Assembly: GCF_019352175.1 (NCBI RefSeq) | Contig: NZ_JACBYI010000012.1 | Location: forward strand, 1-64,000 | Length of the DNA: 64,000 nt | DNA from: Paenibacillus sp. S150 | GTDB taxonomy: Bacteria; Bacillota; Bacilli; Paenibacillales; Paenibacillaceae | Direction: 5' to 3' | Shown here: piece after piece, positions 26,231 to 35,915 of the stretch | Layout: every line of letters begins with the position of its first letter | Numbering within the stretch: position 1 is the stretch's first letter | Position numbers and translations under genes: made by a program | The notes under the pieces: model-generated | Databases searched by the model: none | Seen by the model: the letters and a program-made list of their open reading frames with translations, nothing else | What the model was told of the DNA's origin: nothing

Positions 26231-26332
26231 CAAGTGGAAACAGCTTCGCCGTCCTTATAAGGGACGGGGCGTTTCAGCGAGAAAGATAAGGCTAATTTAT
26301 AGCGTGAAACCTATAATTTCTTATCTTTTAAA
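26231..26332 (+). repeat. Family C two-hairpin repeat, copy at 26 kb
   Basis: AAGTGGAAACAGCTTCGCCG, CCTTATAAGGGACGGGGCG and TTTCAGCGAGAAAGATAAGG, then GCGTGAAACCTATAATTTCT. Hairpin 2 pairs AAGATAAG with CTTATCTT. Nearly identical to 47349-47448. Confidence 0.75.
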
Positions 26333-26388
26333 AAAAGTCCTGAACTGCACGCGCCTCTTTTTTGTCGGCATATCATGCTGTTCAGGAC
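26328..26388 (-). terminator. Terminator of the tubulin/GTPase operon (minus arm)
   Basis: On the minus strand GTCCTGAAC (26388-26380) pairs with GTTCAGGAC (26345-26337), followed by seven T. It lies 33 bases after the stop of the last gene of the arm and partly overlaps the family C repeat. Confidence 0.82.
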
Positions 26389-26420
26389 AATATGTTAAAA
26401 GCTAATCCGCTGTGCAGACA

Positions 26421-29400
26421 TCATTCAGTCTCCGTATCCGCAGTTGCTGTGGCTGAAGGCTCCTCACTTGGAGAGGAGTCTGCTTCAGCGCTTGGAGCAC
26501 TGTCTGCCGCTTCGCCTGAAGCCGGATGCAGCTCCAGCCGGTACCCTCCGGCGATGATCATATCGCCTGCGGCCAGTTTGGCACCGGGCTCAAGCCCGAC
26601 CGTCACCTCATAGGTCGGCGCTGCCGGAGTTCCCGGCGCGGAGCCGCCCGCCGCCGGTGACGGCGTGGACGATGCCGCGCTGGCGTTCCCGCCGCCTGCG
26701 GCATCGTCCACAGCGGCGCCCGCGTCTGCGCCGCCATCCGCCCCAGCGGCTCCCTCAGCGCCGCTGGCAGACCCGGACGGCGCACCCGCCGAGGCGCCGT
26801 CCTCTTCCCCGGCGCCCGCGTCCGCGCCGGGACTCGCGGCTGCCGTTCCAGCAGCCGCCTCACCAGAGGAGCCGCCGTCAGCTCCGGCGGCCCCCGCCTC
26901 CGGCGACGAGGCCAGGCAGCTGCCTGTCGCCGTGACCCGGTAGTCCTCCGTCACATTGCCGGAGGACACCACGCTGATCTCCGCCGGCTGGAAGGCGGAG
27001 CAGTCTGCGGCAGCGGCGAAGGTGAACACCAGGCCGCTGCCCGTTTCCCCGCCGCCAAGCCGGACGGCGGCGGGAGCCGGAGCGCCGGCCTCACCCGAGG
27101 CGCCCGGCAGTGTACTGCCCACCGGCCGGGCCGTATCCGCAGGGTCCGGCCGGAGCAGGCTGATCGCCAGTATCGCGCCGATCAGTACAATCCCCAGAAT
27201 GCAGCCGGAGATCAGGAGTTGAAATCGGCTGCGGCTGACCCACCGTGCCAGCGGCGAAGCCAGCTGGGAGCGCGCTTCGTTGTAGACATTTTGCAGCGCC
27301 GGGCCTGCTGCGGAGACATAGCTTTTGCGGAAGCCGCGGCTCCTGAACGCCTCGCGGTCGCTGCTCAGGAAGTATTTCATTATCGCCCGGCGGTATCCGG
27401 GCCACAGCTTCTTATTCGATACAGAGAATAACGGATTGCGCTGCGACCAGGCCAGGAAACGGTAGACGGTCTCCTTGTCATCCCCCGCCTTGCGCTTCAC
27501 CAGCTCCATAAGCGTGTCATAATCCAGCGGTCCCTCCCGGCGCTCACTGCTGTGGTAATAGGCCAGCGGCAGACGCTCGAACGGCTCAATGCTGCGCGAT
27601 TCCTTCAGCCAGCGCCGCCCGAGCAGCTGCACATCATCCAGCTCTCCCGGAGACAGCCCGGCAAAAATCTCCGCCGTCGGCTTCTCCTCCCCGAACCAGC
27701 GGTACGCCGCCCGGAGGGCGTTCGCTTTTTGCCGGGTAATTGAATCCAGCGGCGGCTGCCAGTCGGCAACATCGCGGTAGCGCAGAAAAGAAATCTCCAG
27801 CAGCTGCTCCAGGGTCAGCTCGGCCAGCGATACCCGGTTCAGCAGGAAGCGGTCCGCTGCCGTCATCAGTTCCTCCAGGAGCGACAGGGCCTCGGGATCA
27901 ATCCCGCTGCCCCGGCGGCGCTCTTTTTCCGCATTGTCCACGAAATCATGGATCGCCGCCACCGCCGCCACCGGATCAGGGTCCCGCTGCAGCTTCTCCA
28001 GCAGATAATCCTTGACGGTATCGCGGACAAAAGACTGCTGCAGCGCTTCCGGCAGGAACCTGCCAAAGTGGGCTACAAACCGCAAAACATCCGCCGATTT
28101 CGCCGCCGCAGAGAGCCGGGCTTCCATATAAGGCTCCAGCAGCGCCCGGCGGAAAACCGGCTGGGCCAGCACTCTTTTGAAGAAAGACGCGCTCAGCTCA
28201 TCATTGCTCTCAATGATGCCGTAAGCCGCTGCCAGCGCATCCTCACGGCCGGCGGACTGGGCATTCAGCATGCCGTTAATGAAATAATCGACGATTTTAA
28301 CCCGGTAATTATGGCCCCTCAGCGCAAAATATTCCACAAACCGCTCCAGAATCTCCGCTTCAGGGATGCCCTTCTGGCGGATCAGGTCATACTCACGGTC
28401 AAAGCGCTCCAGAAACATATCGTTCAGCCGCACCCGTGAGGTAAGCGCGCCTTCCGGCTTCAGGTAGGACAGCAATCCGCCCAGCACCGCCTGCTTATTC
28501 TCCGTGTAGAGTCCCTCATTGCCCTGCTCGATCTCATAAAACACCGCCAGCTCGTTGTACATAGCGAGCGACAGCCTGCGCTCCACACTCTCCCCGGACA
28601 GCAGGGAATCAGCAAACCTTGCGAAGTCCTCCATCCCGCGTCCCGGCTCCTGCAGTGTCTTCCAGGCCAGATCGGCGAAAGGCTGACGGGAGTCGCCAAA
28701 GTCAATATTCAGCATCCGGCCCGAGGCGAGATCGAATACAAAATCCTTTTCGATGCTGCGGTCACCCGGACGGATCGAGCCTTTTTCCACAAAGGTCAGG
28801 TGGATATATTTGCGGCTTTTAGGCTCGCCCGCATAGGTGATCACACCCAGCCTGCGGCGGAAATCAAAGGGAAGCGAAGCGAAAAGCACCTCTGTAAGCT
28901 CCACCGCACGCCGCGACAGCTCCACGATAGGAACGTCCAAAGCCACATATATTTTCTTCTTCCCGGCCACGGAGATCATCACCGCCTGCAGCAGCGACTT
29001 GAACAGCTCTCCTCCGATGCCGAGCGCCCGCAGCACACTCAGCGGATTCGGATTCCCCTTCTTCTGCGTGGAGGGAACATTCTCCAGCTCAGGCAGCGTT
29101 CCGCCCGGCTCTCCCGCATAGCTCCCGGCAAAATCCGCATTCAGCCAGTCCCGGTAACCCTCCAGTATCTCCTCCGAGCGACCCCCTGGCACTACGAAAT
29201 TATGGGCGAAAAAAGCGCTCCGCTGCCCGGTAAAATCCGCCGCCAGATACCGGTTCTGCCCAATGACCGTATCGTTCGTTTCCGTGTGGAACAAATGCAG
29301 CGAGGCCGGATACAGCTCCTCGTTCTTCTCGCCGCGCGCCGTCAGCTCTGCCGGAGCATCGTAGAGGCAGAAGGGGTGCAGAATTTTTTTGACAAAATTA

Positions 29401-29516
29401 TTATCCAGGCTCTCCGACTTCGCAACCGTATCGAATCCTTCTGTCGCCCGGTACACACCGCGCCGCTCCCGGGTATACATCTGCTGGGTGATCATGGACC
29501 CTGAAAATCTGTTCAC
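26421..29516 (-). CDS. GAP1-like GTPase-associated membrane protein
   Basis: A 1031-residue protein. The N-terminal ~180 residues (ITQQMYTRERRGVYRATEGF, HPFCLYDAPAELTARGEKN, DFTGQRSAFFAHNFVVPGG) resemble the N-terminal domain of predicted GTPase-associated protein 1 (GAP1). A long helical middle runs to about 790. One transmembrane helix (about 795-820, LLISGCILGIVLIGAILAIS) follows, then an Ala/Gly/Ser/Asp low-complexity region and a short beta-rich end. It begins with GTG inside the stop of the GTPase gene (4-base overlap), so production is coupled, as expected for partners. A later ATG at 29495 is an alternative. The function is unknown; the GAP1 link is by recalled family resemblance and needs a profile search. 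Confidence 0.6.
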   Translation of the reverse strand: MNRFSGSMITQQMYTRERRGVYRATEGFDTVAKSESLDNNFVKKILHPFCLYDAPAELTARGEKNEELYPASLHLFHTETNDTVIGQNRYLAADFTGQRSAFFAHNFVVPGGRSEEILEGYRDWLNADFAGSYAGEPGGTLPELENVPSTQKKGNPNPLSVLRALGIGGELFKSLLQAVMISVAGKKKIYVALDVPIVELSRRAVELTEVLFASLPFDFRRRLGVITYAGEPKSRKYIHLTFVEKGSIRPGDRSIEKDFVFDLASGRMLNIDFGDSRQPFADLAWKTLQEPGRGMEDFARFADSLLSGESVERRLSLAMYNELAVFYEIEQGNEGLYTENKQAVLGGLLSYLKPEGALTSRVRLNDMFLERFDREYDLIRQKGIPEAEILERFVEYFALRGHNYRVKIVDYFINGMLNAQSAGREDALAAAYGIIESNDELSASFFKRVLAQPVFRRALLEPYMEARLSAAAKSADVLRFVAHFGRFLPEALQQSFVRDTVKDYLLEKLQRDPDPVAAVAAIHDFVDNAEKERRRGSGIDPEALSLLEELMTAADRFLLNRVSLAELTLEQLLEISFLRYRDVADWQPPLDSITRQKANALRAAYRWFGEEKPTAEIFAGLSPGELDDVQLLGRRWLKESRSIEPFERLPLAYYHSSERREGPLDYDTLMELVKRKAGDDKETVYRFLAWSQRNPLFSVSNKKLWPGYRRAIMKYFLSSDREAFRSRGFRKSYVSAAGPALQNVYNEARSQLASPLARWVSRSRFQLLISGCILGIVLIGAILAISLLRPDPADTARPVGSTLPGASGEAGAPAPAAVRLGGGETGSGLVFTFAAAADCSAFQPAEISVVSSGNVTEDYRVTATGSCLASSPEAGAAGADGGSSGEAAAGTAAASPGADAGAGEEDGASAGAPSGSASGAEGAAGADGGADAGAAVDDAAGGGNASAASSTPSPAAGGSAPGTPAAPTYEVTVGLEPGAKLAAGDMIIAGGYRLELHPASGEAADSAPSAEADSSPSEEPSATATADTETE

Positions 29517-30775
29517 GGCCCGTCGCTCCCCTCAATATAGTTCAGCTTATGCAGCAGCCAGATGAAAGGCTCGTCCACGCGGATCGGGCTGACTACACCT
29601 TCTATCCTTTGATTCACCGGATTGCTGCCCAGCGCCGATACGGCGAAATACCCCGTGTTCGCAAAATACACATCCATCGTATCCTTGAACGGACGGTCCA
29701 CCTTCTCGATAAAACGGCGGATTTCGCCGTCGATGTTGTGGAACTCGTCCAGATTGAGCGTTTTGCGGTGCACATAATTATTGAACACATTGCTGTTGGA
29801 CTTGATGTAATCGCCATCCTCATCCTTCAGTGAATGCAGCATATCGCTCTTGGCGAGCACGACTGCGGTCGGGATATCGGTTTTGCTCTTCTCCTGGTAG
29901 GCGATGAAATCGCCGAACATGGTCAGCACCACATCGCGCGGCTCATCATACTGGGAGACCCATTCGCCCGGACGGTCACCGAAGTTAATGCGGATTTTCT
30001 CGCGGATCGAGCGGATCTGCAGCGGATCGACCATGAACAGGATGCCTGCCGAGTTTTTGATATGCTGCCCGTGCAGCCCAAGATAATCCTGATCGACCAT
30101 CCCTTCACCCGCAACATCGAAGAACACCAGCGTCAGCGGCGGCTTGGACTCATCCTTGAACACAAACTGGAAAATAAACGGCTCCTGCATTTTTTCCTTC
30201 TGCGTCGAAGCCAGCAGATCCCCGCGCTCGAACAGCGGTTCTTCATACAGCGTGCGGAACTTGCGGCTGATCTCCGCATTCAGCGGCATGCAGGCTGCGT
30301 CAAAATGCCCTGCCGTCGTATGCTGCAGCGTATGGATCAGCGAGGTCATGTACACCGACTTCCCGACCTGGGAAGCGCCGATGATCGAGATAATGTTGCT
30401 CGGCACCTTGCCTGCGGTAACCGGCAGCTCATTGTGGCAGGCCGGGCAGAGCCGTCTGCGTGTCAGCACGCCATAGCGGTCCGTAAGGCCGGTCAGCACA
30501 TTGTCGGTGTAGTGGTGGTATTCCTCCGGAATATCCGCCGGATTCAGAATGGCTTCCATGTCATCCACCGTATCGAGGCCGAAGCGCTCGCGGTATTTGT
30601 TCAGCGCATCGTCTTCCCCCAGCGCATAATTCTCATCATCCTCACGGCTGTGCATGGCCCGAAAGACCACATCCTCCGGCCCGAACCGGGTGAAGCAATA
30701 CGGACAGACAATATCATAAAAGAGCGGCCGCGGCTGCGGTTGATTTTTTTTCATAAACCGGCTAAAAAAAGACAT
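29513..30775 (-). CDS. Zinc-ribbon GTPase (TRAFAC / DO-GTPase-like)
   Basis: This 420-residue protein has a zinc ribbon (CPYC at 24-27 and CPAC at 110-113, with an insertion between) and a P-loop GTPase core: G1 GASQVGKS (133-140), G3 DVAGEG (220-225), G4 AKSD (308-311) and a possible G5 VSAL. The DVAGEG form of G3 resembles small bacterial GTPases of predicted conflict systems. The open frame begins at 30868, but the ATG at 30775 has AGGAGGACAAGAG just before it. It is coupled to the GAP1-like gene. Inferred role: nucleotide-dependent switch of the tubulin/vWA cluster. Confidence 0.8.
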   Translation of the reverse strand: MSFFSRFMKKNQPQPRPLFYDIVCPYCFTRFGPEDVVFRAMHSREDDENYALGEDDALNKYRERFGLDTVDDMEAILNPADIPEEYHHYTDNVLTGLTDRYGVLTRRRLCPACHNELPVTAGKVPSNIISIIGASQVGKSVYMTSLIHTLQHTTAGHFDAACMPLNAEISRKFRTLYEEPLFERGDLLASTQKEKMQEPFIFQFVFKDESKPPLTLVFFDVAGEGMVDQDYLGLHGQHIKNSAGILFMVDPLQIRSIREKIRINFGDRPGEWVSQYDEPRDVVLTMFGDFIAYQEKSKTDIPTAVVLAKSDMLHSLKDEDGDYIKSNSNVFNNYVHRKTLNLDEFHNIDGEIRRFIEKVDRPFKDTMDVYFANTGYFAVSALGSNPVNQRIEGVVSPIRVDEPFIWLLHKLNYIEGSDGP

Positions 30776-31257
30776 CTCTTGTCCTCCTGAAAGTTTTGTG
30801 AGCCTCCGCTCCTTGAACTGCTTCGGGCAAAACTCGCTTCGGAAGCATGCGTCCGTAAGCGTAAGCAAGTTTCACACCAGCACGAGCGCAAATGTTCCGG
30901 CTTCCACGACCTTATATTTTGTGCTGGACGCTCGGCAATCCCATGCCTCTTGCAGCCCCTGCGTCCAGCCTGCTTTTTTGACTATAACTGCACTTTGTAC
31001 AGCTATATTGATGCTCCTGCCCGCCGCTGCCCATTTAATTGCACTTCTGACTGCATTCCTGCAAGTAAATATAAGCAAAATGGCCGATTTGAGATAAAGT
31101 CCAAAATATAGATGTACAAAATACAATTAAACGCCGGTTCCGGATAAAAACGACTCTTTTAACTGTATGAAGTCCAGCATCACCCGCATTCCCCCGAGCG
31201 CCACGCATCACGTCCAGCAGGCTCCAAGAAAGCCATCCCGTTCCCCGCGTTCCCCGC
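30776..31257. other. Gene-free 480-bp gap inside the cluster
   Basis: No convincing gene on either strand; the small open frames have no binding site or plausible composition. It separates the FN3-like gene from the GTPase gene, so an internal promoter here is possible. I do not see a clear terminator. Confidence 0.4.
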
Positions 31258-31893
31258 CTACTCCGGCACCAGCTCATAATATAAGCCGTACCTGCGGCCA
31301 TCCGTGAAAAAAATCCGGACGGAGTCCTCCTTGCCGATTTCAATCGGCGGCAGAGCATTGCGTCCGGCGGCAAAATCCTGGACGAACGGGAATAACACAC
31401 CGTCCTCCTTGGACGCCGGATACCCGCCCCGTTTCTTGACATAACACAGTACCTCCTTCGATACCGGCACTTCGGCCGTAATCGTCATATGCACTGTTTT
31501 TTGTTTGCCGAATAAGCCTTTTTTCTGCAGGATGGAATAATAGATGCGCGCTTTGCCCGCACTGACGAGCGCCCGGTTCGCACCATCCCGCTGGCGCACC
31601 AGCAGGGTCTCCCCGTTCTCGGCAAGCCGGGCATAGACAGTATATGCGACCAGCCCGATGTCCTCCAGACGGTCACGGTATCCGTTATTTGCCTTGTACT
31701 CCTCGCGGGTGTAGAGCTTCATCCCGGAGGGCGGAAGCTCCCCGCTGTCCGTCTCCTCCGCAGGAGCCTTGTGGATGCAGACCGCCTGCACGCCGTCCGG
31801 CCAGCGCCAGCGCAGCGTACAGAATCTGTCCTCCACCCGGAAGGACACATCCGTAATAGCCGGTGTGGAGGAATCAATCTCGGCGTATCTCAT
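31258..31893 (-). CDS. Uncharacterised FN3-like protein of the tubulin/GTPase cluster
   Basis: A 211-residue soluble protein without signal peptide or membrane helix. Two beta-rich halves are visible: residues 1-100 look like a fibronectin type III fold (ITDVSFRVEDRFCTLRWRWP, LEDIGLVAYTVYARLAENG) and 105-211 like another beta sandwich (ARIYYSILQKKGLFGKQKTV). It has a good AAGGAG site 8 bases before ATG. A hexanucleotide microsatellite lies directly upstream. It follows the vWA gene in the same direction. I cannot assign a function; an adaptor or ligand-binding module fits its neighbours. Confidence 0.7.
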   Translation of the reverse strand: MRYAEIDSSTPAITDVSFRVEDRFCTLRWRWPDGVQAVCIHKAPAEETDSGELPPSGMKLYTREEYKANNGYRDRLEDIGLVAYTVYARLAENGETLLVRQRDGANRALVSAGKARIYYSILQKKGLFGKQKTVHMTITAEVPVSKEVLCYVKKRGGYPASKEDGVLFPFVQDFAAGRNALPPIEIGKEDSVRIFFTDGRRYGLYYELVPE

Positions 31894-31914
31894 GACTGTA
31901 GGCTCCTTTCCCTG

Positions 31915-31975
31915 TGTCTGTGTCAGTCTATCTGTCTATATCTGCATCGGCATCTGTATCTGTATCTGTATATAT
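31915..31975. repeat. TATCTG / CAGATA hexanucleotide microsatellite
   Basis: An imperfect run of TATCTG-type units (TATCTGTATCTGTATCTGTA and relatives). It lies in the 5' leader of the FN3-like gene, about 25-80 bases upstream of its start. Length change by slippage could alter the leader. Confidence 0.7.
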
Positions 31976-32034
31976 CTAATATCTATAGCTATTATTGCCA
32001 TCTCTTTCACTTCGCAACTGTCGAACAAGCTCTA

Positions 32035-33312
32035 TCAGAACCCTCTGCTGCCTCTGTTTCTGCGCGGCGCTGGAAAGCCGCCGGACGGCTGCGCGGACCT
32101 TTCCGGGCTTCTTCCCCTCTTGCGGGAAAGCCGCCCTTCTCCAACCGGTATTACAAAGGTAAACAGGGCGATAATTGCTGCCAGAACAAGCAGAGCGAGC
32201 AGACGGGTCATGGCATCCCCGATGGAATGGCCGTCCAGGCCAAACTCCAGAATCAGGCCGGCGAACAGGCCGGATACCGCGCCGCCGACGCCAAAGCTCC
32301 GCGCCAGATGGCGGTTGTCAAACACAATGCCAAGTCCGACCCCCAGGGCCGTACCCACCAGCAGCAGCGCCAAAATCCGCACCCCGGCATAATACGGGCT
32401 GTCCGCCGTCGAATCACTGCGCACCGTCAGCAGCGTCCGGTCCCCCAGACGGTCATAGATTTGCTGGAACACACCGCCGAGAAGCTCCGCATTGGTTACA
32501 TCATAATACTGCCCGCCGGTTGCCGTGGCGATATCCTGCAGCAGGGCGGAGCCTGATGGATCATCCAGCGCAAGGCCAATTGTATTCACCGCGATTCCGC
32601 GGTCTGCATACTCCGTAAGTTCCGTTGAAGTGTCAAATTGGCTGAAGCCGTCGGACAGCATGATGACCATAGCCCCCCGGCCGGACTTATTGTCACTGTT
32701 GATGACATTTATGGCTTCTGTGAGCGCGCCGCTGATGTTCGTACCGCCTTCCGTGGTCTGCAGACTGTTAATGACCGAGGAAACCTTCTCACGGTTGTCT
32801 GCGCTGGACAAAGGGATAAGCGGCTGAACCACCGAAGCGTCATGACTGAAGGTCACCACTGCCACCTGGTTGTCTTCATCCATGCGCTGTACCAATGCTT
32901 CGGCAGCCGTGTAGCGGCTGTTGCCCGGATCGCTCTGCATCATGCTGCCGGAGTCATCAATGACCATAACCACATCTTTTACCGGTCTCACGCCGCCGAA
33001 GTTCAGCTCATACACGAATTCCGTTACTGTGCCAACCGCGAACAGCAGCACCAGTGTCAAAGGCAGCAGCTTCCACGATAAGCCCAGATATCGCTGCTTC
33101 CACGACAGCCCGTTCAGTCTCGGCGAGATCATCTCCGCAAGCAGGCTGCCCAGGCCGACCCCAAGCGCCACAATGGCAAAGTAAATGCCGACCAGCACAA
33201 TCGACGGCAGACCATACGGCCTCTTGTCCAGCAGCAGCTCTCCCAGAACAAAGGCAGCTGCGCCGCCCAACAGGCTGAAAAGAAGCAGTAGCAGATTGAT
33301 TTTACGCTGCAT
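32035..33312 (-). CDS. Membrane von Willebrand A protein 1
   Basis: This 425-residue protein has N-terminal transmembrane helices (about 5-25, 35-60, 80-105), a vWA domain at about 115-310 and three helices near the C-terminus, ending in a basic tail. The metal-ion-dependent adhesion site is intact: DDSGS, the threonine in EGGTN, and SDG. Such domains bind protein partners through a divalent metal. The frame is open from 33456, but the ATG at 33312 has GAAAGGATG upstream and begins the first helix. Sits between the 827-residue gene and the FN3-like gene, in one operon. Probably receives or organises partners at the membrane. Confidence 0.85.
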   Translation of the reverse strand: MQRKINLLLLLFSLLGGAAAFVLGELLLDKRPYGLPSIVLVGIYFAIVALGVGLGSLLAEMISPRLNGLSWKQRYLGLSWKLLPLTLVLLFAVGTVTEFVYELNFGGVRPVKDVVMVIDDSGSMMQSDPGNSRYTAAEALVQRMDEDNQVAVVTFSHDASVVQPLIPLSSADNREKVSSVINSLQTTEGGTNISGALTEAINVINSDNKSGRGAMVIMLSDGFSQFDTSTELTEYADRGIAVNTIGLALDDPSGSALLQDIATATGGQYYDVTNAELLGGVFQQIYDRLGDRTLLTVRSDSTADSPYYAGVRILALLLVGTALGVGLGIVFDNRHLARSFGVGGAVSGLFAGLILEFGLDGHSIGDAMTRLLALLVLAAIIALFTFVIPVGEGRLSRKRGRSPERSAQPSGGFPAPRRNRGSRGF

Positions 33313-33427
33313 TCGGCATCCATCCTTTCGGAAAAAAGCATAAATTAAGCTCATTTGTTTTCTTGTGCTGCAGCTGACATTTTCATGCCGCTCTTTGAAT
33401 CCCCCGGCCCAGCAGCCGGCGCTCCCC

Positions 33428-35911
33428 CTACCGCAGCTCCGGCAATTGCTCCTCATCTACGCCATGCAGACGGTAGCCGCTCGCGGCATAGGTCTCATAG
33501 TAGACCTTGCCGTTGCGGTAATAGAGCAGATCCTCCAGATGGAAGCCGCCCATCAGGTTCAGCTTCTCCACTCCGCTTCTGCGCTGCTCATGCACGAAGC
33601 CCAGACGGTAGACGCGCGTCGCCTCATCCGCACTGAAGGCATAGCGGAGGAATTCCGAGCCGCTGTCGCCGAAGAAATATTTCTCCTCATGGCGGTGCTC
33701 CTGCGTATATTCGAACAGGCGGACGTTGATGCTCGCTTCCTCTTCCAAGCTGCGGTAGAGCCGTTTAAACAGCTCTTCCCTGGAGACAATCTCGCGGTTC
33801 TCATAGGCCGCCGCGACATTGGCCCGCCGCAGCAGCTCTTCCTCGAAGGGCAGCGCGAACGCCTCCGCCGTCAGCAGCTCGCGGCGGCACAGCTCGGCCA
33901 GCCGCTCTGCTACAGCCGCGCCGCCCCGGCTGAGCAGACCGGAGATGCTGCCCAGGAAGCGGTCGCTGAAGAATACGCCCGGCCCCCGCCGGGCTTCAAT
34001 ATCCCGCATTACCTCTTCTGTGACAGTCCGGTAATACTCCATAATGTTCTGATCCACCGTCTCGCTTGTGCGCCCGATGCCGGCAAGCGCCAGGCTGTGC
34101 AGCTCTTCCTCCAGCGCTTCCATGGTCTGTACCTTGGCCTTGCTCTCGGCGTGCAGCTGCTCCAGCGCCGCGTCATAGCGCAGGCACAGCGCCAGCTCGC
34201 TCTCCAGGCGCAGCAGCTCATATTTCCTGCCGTAAATGCTTGCGAATAAATAATGAATGAAATTGCGCACGGTCCGTTTGTCCAGCAGCGGGACGCGCTG
34301 GAACGGCTGGCGCTCCACACTCTCCGCGTAGAGCTGCTCCAGTTCCTCCTGCGCGGAGAGAATCGCCGAGCGCAGCCCGGCCATATGCTGGCGCAGCGCT
34401 GCCAGCACGCTTCCGCCGCCCTGCTCGGCGGTCCAATCCGCCAATTGGTAGAACGTCAGCGGCGGAGCTGCCTTCTCCTGGGCCGTAAGTACAGCCGCCC
34501 ACTCGCGGGAAGGCTGAACCTCCTCCGCCCGCCGTTCCGCAGCCTCCGCAAAATTGCTGCGGAAATAGGCCTGCCCGCCGTCTCCGAACAGCAGCGCCTC
34601 GGCTTCGCGCAGCGACAGCGGCTTCAGCTCGCCATAGGAAGGGCGCCCGTGGCTCATCAGCCCGGTCATCTCCGCAATGCCGGCCCTCTCCGGGAGCAGG
34701 GCCGCTGCCCGTTCCCGCAGAGACTCCGCATTCAGGCCAAGCAGCGCCTGACGGTCACGCAGGCCCGCCGCCGCTTTGCCCTCCTGCAGCTCCGCCGACA
34801 AATAATGAAAGGCGTGGTACAAAACCGCCAGGGCAATTTGCCGGTTCGGTCTGCGCACTGCTGAGAAGCCGGCGGAGGCATAGCCCTGCCTTCCTGTGCT
34901 GCCCCGGATGCCGCTTTTGAAGGTCATGTTGTTATAGCCGCCGTGACCGGCGGCAGTATCCGCAGCCGGACGGACACGGTTCTTCAGCAGGCTGACATGG
35001 GCGATAATCTCGTAGTTGTCGTCCATCCCATGCGGGGACATCATCCCCCGTTCGTTCTTGTCCGAGAGCAGATAGACGAGATCGAACAGGGCGGAAGGGC
35101 CATGGGCTACCGGAATGGACAGCCCGTCCTCGGTCACCAGCAGCGGGGCGCTGAGGGCATAATCCGTCCGCTGCATCCCGTCCAGCTCCCGCAGAAAAGC
35201 CAGCCCCGCCGAACTGGAATAACCGAAGTTCTCCCCCTGCTCCCGCTCATTGATGAGCGCATACAGATCGGTCTGCACCGACTTGAAGGACTGGCTGAGC
35301 ACGGCGCGGGCCAGCAGCGCAACCTCCGGCAGCAGCACATTAAGCGGGTCATCGACCCGCGTAATGATGGAGAGATGGATGACGTCAAAAGAGGAATACA
35401 GCCGCCCATAATCCGCTATGCTGTTGCTTAAGTGCCGCAGGCTCCGGTTCATTCCGGCCAGAAAGCGGCTGTCCTCATGAAACTCGCGGTAAATGTCCCG
35501 GCGCACCGTGCGGGGATCGCGCCCCTCCGTTTCCGGCAGGGCCATGCCCATGACGCGCGCTCTTTTGCCGCCTTCGGTCTGGCCCGGGTTAGCGCCGTGC
35601 TCCAGCGCCGCACCGCTGTTAACCCCGCTGCCACTGCCGGCATTGCCATTCCCGGCCTGCGATCCACCCGCACTGACAGCCTGCCCTGTGCCTCCGCCAG
35701 ACGCCGCATGCAGCGCCATGATTCCTCCGGCGTTGTCCCATTTCCGCTCACAGCTGTCCAGCACCGGGCCGATGGCCGTAGACGCCTTGTCGCCCAGGAA
35801 CAGAAACAGGGCGGGATAATGGATGCTGCTGCGCCCGTCCCATTTGCTGCGCTGCGCTTCTTCCTGCGCCGCGTATTGTTCCGCATAGGTTAATGCCTGT
35901 GCTTTGATCAT
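33428..35911 (-). CDS. Uncharacterised 827-residue partner of the tubulin-like protein
   Basis: No family recognised. The N-terminus (residues 30-65, IHYPALFLFLGDKASTAIGP) looks like a beta-strand/loop of an alpha/beta domain. A Gly/Ala/Asn-rich insert covers about 65-110. Residues about 130-420 look globular, and about 470-600 are long charged helices (SAILSAQEELEQLYAESVER) likely to form coiled coil. A compact C-terminal domain follows. It starts four bases after the tubulin-like gene's stop, so the two are translated together and probably interact. It has no membrane helices. Its gene ends 115 bases before the chosen vWA start. Confidence 0.7.
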   Translation of the reverse strand: MIKAQALTYAEQYAAQEEAQRSKWDGRSSIHYPALFLFLGDKASTAIGPVLDSCERKWDNAGGIMALHAASGGGTGQAVSAGGSQAGNGNAGSGSGVNSGAALEHGANPGQTEGGKRARVMGMALPETEGRDPRTVRRDIYREFHEDSRFLAGMNRSLRHLSNSIADYGRLYSSFDVIHLSIITRVDDPLNVLLPEVALLARAVLSQSFKSVQTDLYALINEREQGENFGYSSSAGLAFLRELDGMQRTDYALSAPLLVTEDGLSIPVAHGPSALFDLVYLLSDKNERGMMSPHGMDDNYEIIAHVSLLKNRVRPAADTAAGHGGYNNMTFKSGIRGSTGRQGYASAGFSAVRRPNRQIALAVLYHAFHYLSAELQEGKAAAGLRDRQALLGLNAESLRERAAALLPERAGIAEMTGLMSHGRPSYGELKPLSLREAEALLFGDGGQAYFRSNFAEAAERRAEEVQPSREWAAVLTAQEKAAPPLTFYQLADWTAEQGGGSVLAALRQHMAGLRSAILSAQEELEQLYAESVERQPFQRVPLLDKRTVRNFIHYLFASIYGRKYELLRLESELALCLRYDAALEQLHAESKAKVQTMEALEEELHSLALAGIGRTSETVDQNIMEYYRTVTEEVMRDIEARRGPGVFFSDRFLGSISGLLSRGGAAVAERLAELCRRELLTAEAFALPFEEELLRRANVAAAYENREIVSREELFKRLYRSLEEEASINVRLFEYTQEHRHEEKYFFGDSGSEFLRYAFSADEATRVYRLGFVHEQRRSGVEKLNLMGGFHLEDLLYYRNGKVYYETYAASGYRLHGVDEEQLPELR

Positions 35912-35915
35912 AGGA

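Noticed and set aside
25674..26405. Frames of 243, 158, 160 and 146 codons over array A2
   Set aside because: Artefacts of the 51-base period, open in three frames at once.
30872..31126. 84-codon gene in the gap within the tubulin/GTPase cluster
   Set aside because: No start signal; composition and hydrophobicity are not convincing.
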